From a virus, in IMG/VR virus record IMGVR_UViG_3300047333_000081, positions 1 through 32,789 of that record: a stretch of 32,789 nucleotides of DNA; one strand, given 5' to 3'. The translations under genes and the position numbers were made by a program. Positions 7,180 to 15,594 of the stretch are shown here, in pieces. Every line of letters begins with the position of its first letter. Within the stretch, counting starts at the first letter, position 1. The notes under the pieces are model-generated. The model did no database searches, had not been told where the DNA came from, and saw only the letters and a program-made list of their open reading frames with translations.

Positions 7180-7509
7180 GTGCTTTCTCAGATCATTCAC
7201 GCGCTCATCGCGCGCATAGTCGCTGCGGGCGACGCGGAACTGACAACCCTCGGGCCTGAACTGACAGCCAGCGCCGCAGCCGCGAATGTCAAGTTCGGCG
7301 ACGTTGCGGTGACGCTGATCACGGACGGTTTGCAGAAACTGGCGACTTCCGAACCGGCGATCGCGCAAGAAGTCACGCTTCTGACGCCGTTCATTCTGCA
7401 GTACGTCAAATCGGAAGAGCCTGCGATCATCTCGCTCCTTGGTGGAGACGAAAAGGCGCTCATCGCAGTTCTGATCGCTCGTGCGCAGCAGATTCTCGCA
7501 AAAATCTAA
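7180..7509 (+). CDS. Ala-rich helical hypothetical protein before the terminase
   Basis: The 109-residue product starts at GTG 7180 after a strong AAGGAG site six bases upstream. It is almost entirely helical and Ala/Leu/Ile-rich without a clear membrane span. Its place immediately before the large terminase is where a small terminase subunit is often found, but I see no helix-turn-helix, so that role is not supported. Expression ends at the terminator at 7529-7566, which separates it from the head genes. Confidence 0.7.
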   Translation: MLSQIIHALIARIVAAGDAELTTLGPELTASAAAANVKFGDVAVTLITDGLQKLATSEPAIAQEVTLLTPFILQYVKSEEPAIISLLGGDEKALIAVLIARAQQILAKI

Positions 7510-7528
7510 GAAGTAGACAGCCGCCCCG

Positions 7529-7566
7529 AAGAGAACAGAGGGAAACTTCTGTTCTCTTTGTATTTT
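7529..7566 (+). terminator. Intrinsic terminator upstream of the terminase gene
   Basis: A perfect stem, agagaacaga (7530-7539) with tctgttctct (7548-7557), extended by one A-T pair, closes the loop gggaaact and is followed by a T-rich tail to 7566. It ends the secreted-cassette and small-gene unit. The terminase GTG lies only seven bases further on. Confidence 0.8.
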
Positions 7567-7573
7567 CGATCTC

Positions 7574-9025
7574 GTGCCGGTAATAGAACGACAGATCCTA
7601 CCGTGGCAGGCGGAATGGATGAACGAAGATGCGGACATTGTCTGCCTTGTCGGTGGACTAGCGTCTGGGAAGACATTCATCGCCTGTAATTGGTTCGTGG
7701 ATCGGTGCATGAGATTTCCGTTGGCGAATCATGCGGTGGTCGGAAAAGATCTTCCGCAGTTGAAGCGTGGAACGCTGGTCTCTTTACGGGGTGAGTTAGA
7801 CAACCGTGGGATTCCGTATTCATACAATTCGGCGTCCGGCGAAATACGCCTCAAGAACGGATGCAGAATAGCTGCGATTTCTGCGCAGAACTACCGTGCG
7901 TTCCGCTCTTTTGAGGCAGACACGATCTGGTGCGACGAGCTTTCTGAATGGGGTCCGTCGGCAGAAGAAGCGTTCACGCGCTTCCTCGCGCCACGTCTTC
8001 GTTACAGCCCGAACGGCAAACGCTACGAAAAGGATATGAAGCTCGCGCTTCGTATCACGACCAACCCTCCGATGACGACGAGTCATTGGTTGTACGGTCT
8101 CATCGTGACGAACAAGTTCTGCAAATGCTACAACGTCGGTCTCCGTGATAACTTCTTGATGCCACAGCACGAGCAGTATATCGCGCGCCAAGAGCGTACG
8201 ATGTCACCCGACCTATGGCCTCTCCTAATAGACGGCCAATGGGGCAACGTCGGTTCCGGTAACGTCTACAAAGGGTTTTCACGCCGTACGCATTGCAACG
8301 ACCCTGCGCGGCCGCTGCCGCCCATTGCGATGGATCCTAACAAGGAAATACTCTGGTCGCTCGACTTCAACGTCGCGTTGATGTGTAGTGTGATCGGGCA
8401 AGTCTACGTTCAGAAATCGCTGTACGATCCGCAGCTTCACCAGCGTAATATCAACCGGCCCGTCACGGCCATGAACGACTACAAGCGGAAAGAAGCGCCG
8501 GACTATCAGGACGCCATCTTCTACATTCATGAAGAGATGCGGCTGAAGAATTCGTCGTCGCCAGAGGTCGCTGAAGCGTTCATCGCGCGTTACGGGGAGC
8601 ATGCGCGCCGCACCGGTGTCGTACTGTACGGCGACGCATCGGGTAGCGCACGCGCACAGACGATGCACAGTCAATCGTCTGCGAAGTCAAACTGGGCCAT
8701 CATCATTCAAGCGTTGCAGCAGGCGGGCATCAAAGTCAGCTTGCGCCTTCAGTCTGCGAATCCGACGGTGTGGGACCGTATCAACGCTGTCAAAAGTCAA
8801 CTGATGACGAAAGATGGTCCAGGCCTCTTTATCAATCCAGACCGTTGTCCGTATCTCGTTGTTGACTTAGAGTCTGTCTCGTGGAAGCAGGGCGAGAATG
8901 TCATTGATCAGGATACTGATCCGACGTTGACTCACTTATCGGACGCGATGGGTTACATGATCTGGGTGGAGAGAACGTTGAGAAACGGTTTCGCAGTGAA
9001 TTGGCAGAACCCCCTGACGCCATAA
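7574..9025 (+). CDS. terL: Terminase large subunit
   Basis: This 483-residue ATPase-nuclease packages phage DNA into the prohead. The N-terminal ATPase has a Walker A motif GGLASGKT (27-34), a Walker B strand IWCDE (118-122) and a likely coupling segment ITTNPP (161-166). The C-terminal RNase H-like nuclease shows three acidic positions: D264 in SLDF, D354 in LYGDASG and D457 in LSDAMGY. The length is normal for the family. The GTG start has no clear ribosome site, and no upstream ATG exists in frame. Portal follows after 34 bases. Confidence 0.95.
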   Translation: MPVIERQILPWQAEWMNEDADIVCLVGGLASGKTFIACNWFVDRCMRFPLANHAVVGKDLPQLKRGTLVSLRGELDNRGIPYSYNSASGEIRLKNGCRIAAISAQNYRAFRSFEADTIWCDELSEWGPSAEEAFTRFLAPRLRYSPNGKRYEKDMKLALRITTNPPMTTSHWLYGLIVTNKFCKCYNVGLRDNFLMPQHEQYIARQERTMSPDLWPLLIDGQWGNVGSGNVYKGFSRRTHCNDPARPLPPIAMDPNKEILWSLDFNVALMCSVIGQVYVQKSLYDPQLHQRNINRPVTAMNDYKRKEAPDYQDAIFYIHEEMRLKNSSSPEVAEAFIARYGEHARRTGVVLYGDASGSARAQTMHSQSSAKSNWAIIIQALQQAGIKVSLRLQSANPTVWDRINAVKSQLMTKDGPGLFINPDRCPYLVVDLESVSWKQGENVIDQDTDPTLTHLSDAMGYMIWVERTLRNGFAVNWQNPLTP

Positions 9026-9059
9026 GGTGTTTTTCCGCGTTCGTGGAAGGTAGATCTGC

Positions 9060-10757
9060 GTGGCGTTCACAGACTTAGAAGTCCTACTTGATAAGAAGGG
9101 CCTCTATCCCAAGGGTACGACCGAACGATTCAAGCACATGGACGCTCTTGAGCGCGTGCTGAACGGTTCTATCTTTGATGACGCGCTAGATGTTCCGTTC
9201 GATCAGGAAGAAACGTCTGGTAAGACGTACATTCCGCTGAAGCAGCGCCGACCCGCGTTGTTTTACAACATGGCGAAAGTCATCACTGATCACACAACGT
9301 CGTTGACGTTTGGTGAGGCGCATGCTCCCGCAGTGCGGTTGAGCATTGAAGACGATGATGATAGTGAAGAACTGTCAAAACGTCATGAGACACTTGAGCA
9401 GCTAATAGAAACGATTGAACTAGACGCCATCATGGCCGAAGCGATGCATGTTGGTTCGGTCGGTTCAGTCGCCATCATTCTACAGGCTCTTCCGAACAAG
9501 CGTCCGTGGTTTGAAATAGTTGACGGCAAGTTCTGCACGCCGTTCTTTGATCCGCGTGACCCCACGACGTTGCAACGTCTGGAACGTGTTTTTTTCTGTA
9601 CGCAGTCAGAACTAGAAGCGGCCGGTTATGACATTGAAGAGACCGACGACAAAGGCGAGCTCAAGTACAAGCCAGGCAAACGCTACTGGATTCGTATTCT
9701 CTATACTGAGCGAGATGAAATACGTTCTTTTCCAATGGTTGAAGAACGGTATGAGCTTCTAGGCGAAGATGATCCTGACGATGTTACGAAGAAAGTAAAA
9801 TGGATCGTTGATGAAGAGCGTTCGTACACGAACGACTTCAGCTTCATGAATGTTCTGTGGATTCGCAATCTTGATCATCGGCGCAACGTGGACGGCAAGT
9901 GCACGTTCGCTCCTGTCATTGACCACATGATTGAGATAAGCTATCTGCAATCGCAAATAGGTCGCGGATATCGCTACGCAGCAGATCCGATGATTGTTAT
10001 CTCTCGCGGCGAGCTGAATGCGTTAGATCCGATCGGTGGCTTCTCTGGTGGCACGACAGCGCAGTCAACGCCAATTCAGAAATCGCCGGCACGCGCCATT
10101 GAACTGAACGGCGATGGCAAAGCGTCGATGCTTGAAATCACCGGCAACGGTTTGAAGAACGCAGGCGAACATGTGCGCATGCTTCGTGAGTACGCGTTCG
10201 AGATCATTAGCGGTATGAAGGCGGATCAACAGCATGCAGGCGGTGTGCACTCAGGCCGCGCGTTGGAGTATCTGCACAAAGCGCTGATCTGGCTCGTTGA
10301 GCGTTTCCGCGTTTCGTACGGCACGCGCGGCTATCTGCCGCTGCTGAAAATGGTCATCCAAGGAATCAAAGACGGCGTCCTCGCGTTTCCGCGCGTTGAA
10401 GAAGTCCATCTTGATGTTGATGACAGTATGCGTTTGGTCTGGCCGCAGTGGGAAACTCCGACCGGTCAAGACTTACTCGCTACGCTGCAAGCTCTTCAGA
10501 TCGCCGCCGGTGGTTCGCCGCAGACGCCGATTCCGCTCGTACCGCGCGAGTACGTCAGTCAGAAGTCCGCCGCTGCGATTGGCGTAAGCGATGGAAATCG
10601 CGCAGCAGCACAGCTTATTCACGATCATGGCGATCTACCCTTACCTCTTGAACTCCAACAGCAGCAGGTAGAGATTCAAGACAAGACTGCGGACGCCGCA
10701 GTGGAATCTGCTAAGAACAAGGGGAATGATTCCTCGAAAGGAACGTCATCTAAGTAA
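9060..10757 (+). CDS. Portal protein
   Basis: The 565-residue product lies directly after terminase and before the scaffold, the standard portal position. It starts at GTG 9060 with GGAAGG about ten bases upstream. The N-terminal part contains acidic wing segments (EDDDDSEELSKRHETLEQL). The central region (VEERYELLGEDDPDD, YTNDFSFMNVLWIRN) and the long helical region with SGRALEYLHKALIWLVERF resemble SPP1 gp6-type and related portals. The C-terminus is low complexity, Gln/Lys/Ser-rich. It forms the dodecameric ring at the packaging vertex. Confidence 0.9.
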   Translation: MAFTDLEVLLDKKGLYPKGTTERFKHMDALERVLNGSIFDDALDVPFDQEETSGKTYIPLKQRRPALFYNMAKVITDHTTSLTFGEAHAPAVRLSIEDDDDSEELSKRHETLEQLIETIELDAIMAEAMHVGSVGSVAIILQALPNKRPWFEIVDGKFCTPFFDPRDPTTLQRLERVFFCTQSELEAAGYDIEETDDKGELKYKPGKRYWIRILYTERDEIRSFPMVEERYELLGEDDPDDVTKKVKWIVDEERSYTNDFSFMNVLWIRNLDHRRNVDGKCTFAPVIDHMIEISYLQSQIGRGYRYAADPMIVISRGELNALDPIGGFSGGTTAQSTPIQKSPARAIELNGDGKASMLEITGNGLKNAGEHVRMLREYAFEIISGMKADQQHAGGVHSGRALEYLHKALIWLVERFRVSYGTRGYLPLLKMVIQGIKDGVLAFPRVEEVHLDVDDSMRLVWPQWETPTGQDLLATLQALQIAAGGSPQTPIPLVPREYVSQKSAAAIGVSDGNRAAAQLIHDHGDLPLPLELQQQQVEIQDKTADAAVESAKNKGNDSSKGTSSK

Positions 10758-10758
10758 T

Positions 10759-11448
10759 ATGGACAGTAAACTCTATCCGTTCGATCTTCAACTCTTCAGC
10801 GAGGCTGACGACGCAGCATCGGCAGCAGCGAAAGCGCAAGCCGATGCGGACGCAGCCGCCGCAAAAGCGAAAGCCGATGCAGATGCCGCTAAAGATAACA
10901 AGAAAGACGAGGACAAGTTTGATCGGTCGTACGTCGAACGTCTCCGCCGGGAAAAAGCCGAAGCTGAAACCGCAGCCAAGGCTCTCCAAAAAGAGAAAGA
11001 CGATCGTGAGGCAGAAGAAGCCAAGAAGCGCGGAGATTATGAAAAGCTCCTCGCCTCTAAAGACAAAGAGCTCGCCAAAGCTCGAGAAGAATTCAACGCG
11101 GAACTTACTAAGCGAGATCAGCGCCTGGTGCGTACTGAGCTAAGAGCTGAAGCGACTGCGGCAGGCATCATCGATCCGGACCTCATCAGTCTGGTTGACA
11201 TGGATCTTGTCAAGTTCGAAGACGGCGAGCTCAAGGGCGCAAAGACCGCAATAGAAGCTCTGAAGAACGCGAAGCCGCATCTCTTCAAGAAAGTCGAAGA
11301 CGCGACTGAAGATGAGGCAGATAAAAACCGCCGCAATCGCAACATTGCGCCGAACGGCGGAGACAAGAATAACAAAGAAGTGAAAGACTCGCATCAACTG
11401 AGCAGCGAAGATTTCGAAAAACTCTGGGGTCGAGCCGGAAAGGCGTAG
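10759..11448 (+). CDS. Capsid scaffold protein
   Basis: The 229-residue product starts at ATG 10759, one base after the portal stop. The frame is open to 10726, but the N-terminus MDSKLYPFDLQLFSE matches the DLQLF-type start of phage scaffold proteins, so 10759 is preferred. Residues about 17-120 are a highly charged, Ala/Lys/Glu/Asp-rich coiled coil, and the C-terminal part is basic then acidic (NRRNRNIAPNGG, SEDFEKLWGRAGKA). It should act inside the prohead and be removed on maturation. Confidence 0.88.
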   Translation: MDSKLYPFDLQLFSEADDAASAAAKAQADADAAAAKAKADADAAKDNKKDEDKFDRSYVERLRREKAEAETAAKALQKEKDDREAEEAKKRGDYEKLLASKDKELAKAREEFNAELTKRDQRLVRTELRAEATAAGIIDPDLISLVDMDLVKFEDGELKGAKTAIEALKNAKPHLFKKVEDATEDEADKNRRNRNIAPNGGDKNNKEVKDSHQLSSEDFEKLWGRAGKA

Positions 11449-11455
11449 TTTGAAA

Positions 11456-12793
11456 ATGCAACTCGAAGATCCGTGGATTTATCCACGGGTCAAAGCTCTT
11501 CGCGACGAGCACGGAACTATCGCAGACGCCGCAGCAGCATTCGCGAAACAGTTCGGTCTCAGTTATGATGCAGTTCGTGTGCGTATGCAGCACACGTTCA
11601 AGGGAGATTTCGTCAGTCGCATTCCGTTAAGCTGGCGTCTTCCGTGGCCGTATGATCTGTACGAAGATCGTGCGTGCGATGAAAAGCGTTTGAAATTAGT
11701 ATTTCAAAAAGGGCGCATCCTCGTCAACAGCGATGGACTCATCGTCAAGTCGCCAGCGGAAACGTTCGATCCGCCGCACGATGTTCGGCGAGATAACATG
11801 ATCACCGATGCGACGGGTTCACAACTCGGTGACGAAGTTGAATCCAACGTACTCGAGCCGATCTACGACGCGCGAGAAGTACCTCAAACAGTAGACGAGC
11901 TACTCGCAGGGTTTGAGCGAGCGCAAGCGGAGAAGAAACTCCACGACCGTTCGCAAATACGCTGCCGAGTTGATTTCCGCGATCAGAACCTACCGATCGC
12001 CGTCATGGGATATAGCGACGTTCATTGGGGTAGTGAAGACGTTGATTACAACGCCATTCGCCGTCACGTTGAACTTCTGAAGACCATTCCTAACCTCTAC
12101 GCGTTCTGCTTAGGCGACGTCAACGAGTTCGCCAAGTTGAAACACCGAGGTGCTGTAGAAGGCCAGATCCATTCCCCCACAGTCCAAGCGCGCGCCGCTC
12201 GGGCTGTTTTCTTAGAGACGTGGGAGAAGTGGCTGACGGTCGTCCTCGGAAACCACGATATGCGGGTCTTCTTGGAATCTGGATTCGACATCGGTGAGTA
12301 TCTCATCGGAGAAGTGCCACCCGGCAAGAAGCGCATTCCGTTCATGCGCGACGGCGGTCTCGTCACCATTGAGCTAGGTCAGCAGGTTTACACGGTAAAT
12401 GTGTTTCATGGTGATAGTGCGTTCGGCACGCGTTTCAACGAGAATCACAAAGGACGTCAAACGGCTCGTCTCGTTGACGGTCGTACGGATGCGCAGTTCA
12501 ACGGCCACACTCACAATCCAGCCGTACAGGACACTTCAGAGCCGAGCGATGATATGCAAGGCGCACGGAGCGCCGTGTATGTCCAGTGCGGATCTTACAA
12601 GGTACTAGGTGACGACCACGCACGTCGTCGCAAGTATCTGGAAGTGAGCGACGTACAGATGGGTACGATCATCGCCTTCCCAGACACGCATCGTATCCTC
12701 GGATTCAAGCGTGTCGAAGAGGCAGTCGTCATTCTCAACGCGTTGACAGAACACTACGAACGCGGCGGTTCTATCACGGATTACATGCCGTGA
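11456..12793 (+). CDS. HTH plus calcineurin-like metallophosphoesterase
   Basis: The 445-residue product is taken from ATG 11456; TTG 11450 is an alternative. Residues 1-48 look like a helix-turn-helix (ALRDEHGTIADAAAAFAKQ, GLSYDAVRVRMQ). The second half has every metal-binding motif of the calcineurin superfamily in order: SDVH (D188, H190), LGDVNE (220-224), GNHD (265-268), FHGD (H318) and GHTH (350-353). The enzyme is therefore probably an active phosphodiesterase, perhaps on nucleic acid given the HTH. It lies between scaffold and Ntn hydrolase and its stop overlaps the next GTG. Confidence 0.88.
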   Translation: MQLEDPWIYPRVKALRDEHGTIADAAAAFAKQFGLSYDAVRVRMQHTFKGDFVSRIPLSWRLPWPYDLYEDRACDEKRLKLVFQKGRILVNSDGLIVKSPAETFDPPHDVRRDNMITDATGSQLGDEVESNVLEPIYDAREVPQTVDELLAGFERAQAEKKLHDRSQIRCRVDFRDQNLPIAVMGYSDVHWGSEDVDYNAIRRHVELLKTIPNLYAFCLGDVNEFAKLKHRGAVEGQIHSPTVQARAARAVFLETWEKWLTVVLGNHDMRVFLESGFDIGEYLIGEVPPGKKRIPFMRDGGLVTIELGQQVYTVNVFHGDSAFGTRFNENHKGRQTARLVDGRTDAQFNGHTHNPAVQDTSEPSDDMQGARSAVYVQCGSYKVLGDDHARRRKYLEVSDVQMGTIIAFPDTHRILGFKRVEEAVVILNALTEHYERGGSITDYMP

Positions 12794-13392
12794 GTTGCGT
12801 CGTCGCCTTAGTTGGTGACGACGGCCGAGTGTATTTCGGCGGTGACAGCGCCGCGACAGGCGGAGACGCGATTGAAATACGCCGCGACTCTAAAGTGTTC
12901 ATCAGAGATCAGGTTCTGTTCGGGTTCCAGAATTCGTTCAGAGTCGGCCAGCTTCTTCGTTATTCTCTCGTTGTTCCGAAGAGAAGAAGAGGAATGGATC
13001 TGAATCAGTACATGTGCACGACTTTCGTAGATGCTGTCTATGAATGCATGAAAGCTGGCCGGGCACTTGGGAACGATGAAGAGGATGAAGACGCACCGGC
13101 TGTCTTGAACAGTTCGCAATTCCTTGTCGGCTATGGGGGAAGAATTTTTCGCATAGATGGGGACTTTGCTGTTGCAGAAGTTGGAACTTTGTGGGATGCT
13201 ATCGGTAGCGGTGGTGATTCTGCACGCGGCGCACTTCTCGCGCAGGATTTAGTGATAGCTACAGCGAAACGCAACAAGCGGGCATTCACATACACGCCAG
13301 AACAACGGATCTTGGACGCATTGACTGCGTCTGAAAGACTTACGCCAAACGTACGTCGTCCGTTCTCAATCATTAAGTCGCCCGAAAAGTGA
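12790..13392 (+). CDS. Proteasome-beta/HslV-like Ntn hydrolase
   Basis: This 200-residue product starts at GTG 12790 (GTGA overlap). It begins Met-Ser-Cys-Val-Val-Ala, then GRVYFGGDSAAT, RRDSKVF, GFQNSFRVGQLLRY, FLVGYGGRIFRID and AIGSGGDSARGAL, the order found in proteasome beta-type peptidases. Removal of Met1 would expose Ser2 as nucleophile instead of the usual Thr, and Lys in RRDSKVF fits the catalytic lysine. No other protease is visible in the head module, so it may process scaffold and capsid or degrade scaffold. Similar stand-alone proteins occur in other phages, with unproven roles. Confidence 0.85.
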   Translation: MSCVVALVGDDGRVYFGGDSAATGGDAIEIRRDSKVFIRDQVLFGFQNSFRVGQLLRYSLVVPKRRRGMDLNQYMCTTFVDAVYECMKAGRALGNDEEDEDAPAVLNSSQFLVGYGGRIFRIDGDFAVAEVGTLWDAIGSGGDSARGALLAQDLVIATAKRNKRAFTYTPEQRILDALTASERLTPNVRRPFSIIKSPEK

Positions 13393-13398
13393 GTAACA

Positions 13399-14376
13399 AT
13401 GAAAAGAGCTCTCGTACTAGGTGCCGGTGGGTTCATCGGCAGTCATCTCGTCAAGCGTCTTAAAGCAGAAGGCTATTGGGTTCGCGGTGCGGATCTGAAG
13501 ATTCCGGAATTCTCTACCGGTATGACCGACGAGTTTTACCTCTACGATCTTCGTGAACAACATAACGTGCGTCGTCTGTTTCGCGACATGCAGGATGCGG
13601 AGGTCTATCAACTCGCGGCTGATATGGGCGGCGCAGGGTACATCTTCACCGGCGATCATGATGCAGATATCATGCATAATTCTGCGACGATTAATCTGAA
13701 CGTCTTGGACGCAGCGAAGAACATCGGCGTCAGTAAGATTTTCTATTCGTCGTCTGCGTGCATCTATCCGGCGTACAACCAGCTAGATCCAAATAACCCG
13801 AACTGCGCAGAAGATAGCGCGTATCCGGCCGAGCCTGACAGTGAGTATGGCTGGGAGAAGCTCTTCAGTGAGCGGCTCTACTTATCCTATATGCGCAACT
13901 ATCACATGGAAGTTCACGTCGCCCGTTACCACAACATTTTCGGTCCTGAGGGAACGTGGCAGGGCGGGAAAGAGAAAGCACCGGCAGCACTCTGCCGTAA
14001 GATCGCTCTCGCGGAAGACGGCGACTCCATTGAAGTCTGGGGTGATGGGGAGCAGACTCGTTCATTTCTATATATCGACGAGTGTGTAGAAGGCACGCTG
14101 CGGTTCATGCGATCCAATGCGTCGGGACCACTCAACATCGGTTCCGAGGAGATGGTCACGATCAATCAACTCGTCTCCATGATCGCATATATCGCCGGGA
14201 AGAAGATCTACATCAATCATGTGGATGGCCCGCTCGGTGTGCGCGGTCGCTCCTCTGATAACGCTCTCATAGAGAAGCAGATCGGATGGAAGCCGACGAC
14301 AAAACTCTTTGAGGGTCTCGTCTCTACATACGCGTGGATCGAAGAGCAGGTGAAGTATGCGCATAGCCTGGTCTAA
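13399..14376 (+). CDS. GDP-mannose 3,5-epimerase-like NAD-dependent enzyme
   Basis: This 325-residue extended short-chain dehydrogenase has GAGGFIGSH (8-16) for NAD binding, SSSACIYP with C121, YGWEK (Y150, K154), the segment from FGPEGTW through GGKEKAPAALCRK (K191, K193), WGDGEQTRSFLYIDECVEG and VRGRSSDN. These are the diagnostic blocks of GDP-D-mannose 3,5-epimerase, including the cysteine and lysine used as acid/base. The product would be GDP-L-galactose or GDP-L-gulose. The next gene, overlapping by 20 bases, is glycosyltransferase-like, suggesting a dedicated sugar transfer step. The start is ATG 13399. Confidence 0.92.
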   Translation: MKRALVLGAGGFIGSHLVKRLKAEGYWVRGADLKIPEFSTGMTDEFYLYDLREQHNVRRLFRDMQDAEVYQLAADMGGAGYIFTGDHDADIMHNSATINLNVLDAAKNIGVSKIFYSSSACIYPAYNQLDPNNPNCAEDSAYPAEPDSEYGWEKLFSERLYLSYMRNYHMEVHVARYHNIFGPEGTWQGGKEKAPAALCRKIALAEDGDSIEVWGDGEQTRSFLYIDECVEGTLRFMRSNASGPLNIGSEEMVTINQLVSMIAYIAGKKIYINHVDGPLGVRGRSSDNALIEKQIGWKPTTKLFEGLVSTYAWIEEQVKYAHSLV

Positions 14377-15424
14377 GTTCGGAGCGGCGATGACGTACGG
14401 TTCTGACGCACTTGTCGGACCGAGCGGCGGCACGAACCTCAAGAGTCGTTACATCAGACAGCTTCTCGCGATGGGCCATGACGTGTTCCCGATCGTACCG
14501 ATGACGCGTAAGAGCGAACCGTGGCCTGGATCACCGGAAGCAGATATCACCACTGCAGACCTCGTCATCGTTGAGGAAGGTCCGAATAGTCTTCTCTCGC
14601 ATTATCGTGGAACGACTGCGATTCAGTATCTGAACGAGCAGTTAGCGCGTTACGAAGGTCCGGTCATCTACATCCAGAGCGATCCGGACCTCCCGTTTGC
14701 GTTCTTCCCGGAAGCGTTCACGCCGAAGTATTACACCGGTCCGACGCACGCTGATCTGATGCGAAACAAGAAATGGCGTGTCGTTACGTGCTGTCGCAAC
14801 ATTCCGGAATTTAAGGCCGCGAACAACGGGCGGCGGTATCAGTACGAGAATCTTCCTGATGTTGAATTCAAGGTCGTGGAGCTTCACAACGTTCTCGCTG
14901 ACCCTGAGTCCATTCAGCCGCGTAACTACGACGGCATGAGATCTTCTACATACAACGTAGGCGCGTATATCGGCGGAGATCGTCGCTTCTGTCGCAAGAT
15001 GGTGGAGTACGGCGAACACTATGCGATGGATATCTACGGTAAGTGGAGCGAAGAGAAACTCGCGCGTATCGAATACACGCAGTTCAGATACAAAGGCGTT
15101 CTCCCTGACGGTCAAGTTCTGAAGACGTATGCAGAGTATTTCCACAGCCTCGCGATGGGCAGCCCGAAGTACGAACGCGTCGGTCTCGTTTCCGCACGTC
15201 TGTGGGAAGCAGCGTTCGCCGGTAACTATCCGCTTCTTGACAGCGATCTACCCGATCCGACAAACGGTCACATCATTCGTGTTACACCGCAGACGATTCG
15301 TGAAGTGATCGGTACGCAGTCTCGCGCGTGGTGGTGGGACAAAGCAGAAGAGCTTCAAGGACTTCTGTTGATTGAGGCTGACAAACATCCGACGGTTCCG
15401 GGTATGTTAGAAAACTTCGTCTGA
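14357..15424 (+). CDS. Putative GT-B-type glycosyltransferase
   Basis: This 355-residue product overlaps the end of the epimerase gene. The N-terminal half has a Rossmann-like layout with GPSGGTNLKSRYIRQLLAMG and VIVEEGPNSLLSH. The C-terminal half has MDIYGKW, FRYKGVLP and SARLWEAAFAGNYPLLDSDL, which resembles the acceptor-to-donor loop and the Glu-containing donor site of GT-B enzymes that end in EAxxxGxxPL. It likely transfers the sugar made by the neighbouring epimerase. The acceptor, whether virion protein, DNA or host envelope, is unknown. I recognise the fold type, not a specific family. Confidence 0.7.
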   Translation: MRIAWSKFGAAMTYGSDALVGPSGGTNLKSRYIRQLLAMGHDVFPIVPMTRKSEPWPGSPEADITTADLVIVEEGPNSLLSHYRGTTAIQYLNEQLARYEGPVIYIQSDPDLPFAFFPEAFTPKYYTGPTHADLMRNKKWRVVTCCRNIPEFKAANNGRRYQYENLPDVEFKVVELHNVLADPESIQPRNYDGMRSSTYNVGAYIGGDRRFCRKMVEYGEHYAMDIYGKWSEEKLARIEYTQFRYKGVLPDGQVLKTYAEYFHSLAMGSPKYERVGLVSARLWEAAFAGNYPLLDSDLPDPTNGHIIRVTPQTIREVIGTQSRAWWWDKAEELQGLLLIEADKHPTVPGMLENFV

Positions 15425-15497
15425 CAAGAAGGGGAACAGGAACAAGACTTGAATTATCCGTGTGAAAGAGTCTTTGAGAGGGGACTCCCGGTAAGCT

Positions 15498-15555
15498 GAC
15501 ACCCGGCACAGGCCGTGACGCTTTCCGGTACGGACACTCGGCACAGGCCGTGACG
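15498..15555 (+). repeat. Two-copy 23-base repeat in the major capsid gene leader
   Basis: The 170-base gap before the capsid gene contains two copies of gacacYcggcacaggccgtg-acg, at 15498-15520 and 15533-15555, 35 bases apart and differing at one position. Each copy contains cggc-acag-gccg, a perfect four-base stem with a tetraloop, and tccg-gta-cgga lies between them. The transcript leader is therefore structured and may regulate capsid translation or stability. Confidence 0.7.
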
Positions 15556-15594
15556 TAGACCTCCAGGTTGGTAACTGAGGAGTTTCTACTTCAC

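Noticed and set aside
7180-7509. Small terminase subunit, suggested by position before the large subunit.
   Set aside because: No DNA-binding helix-turn-helix is visible and a terminator separates it from the terminase gene, so only a hypothetical label is justified.
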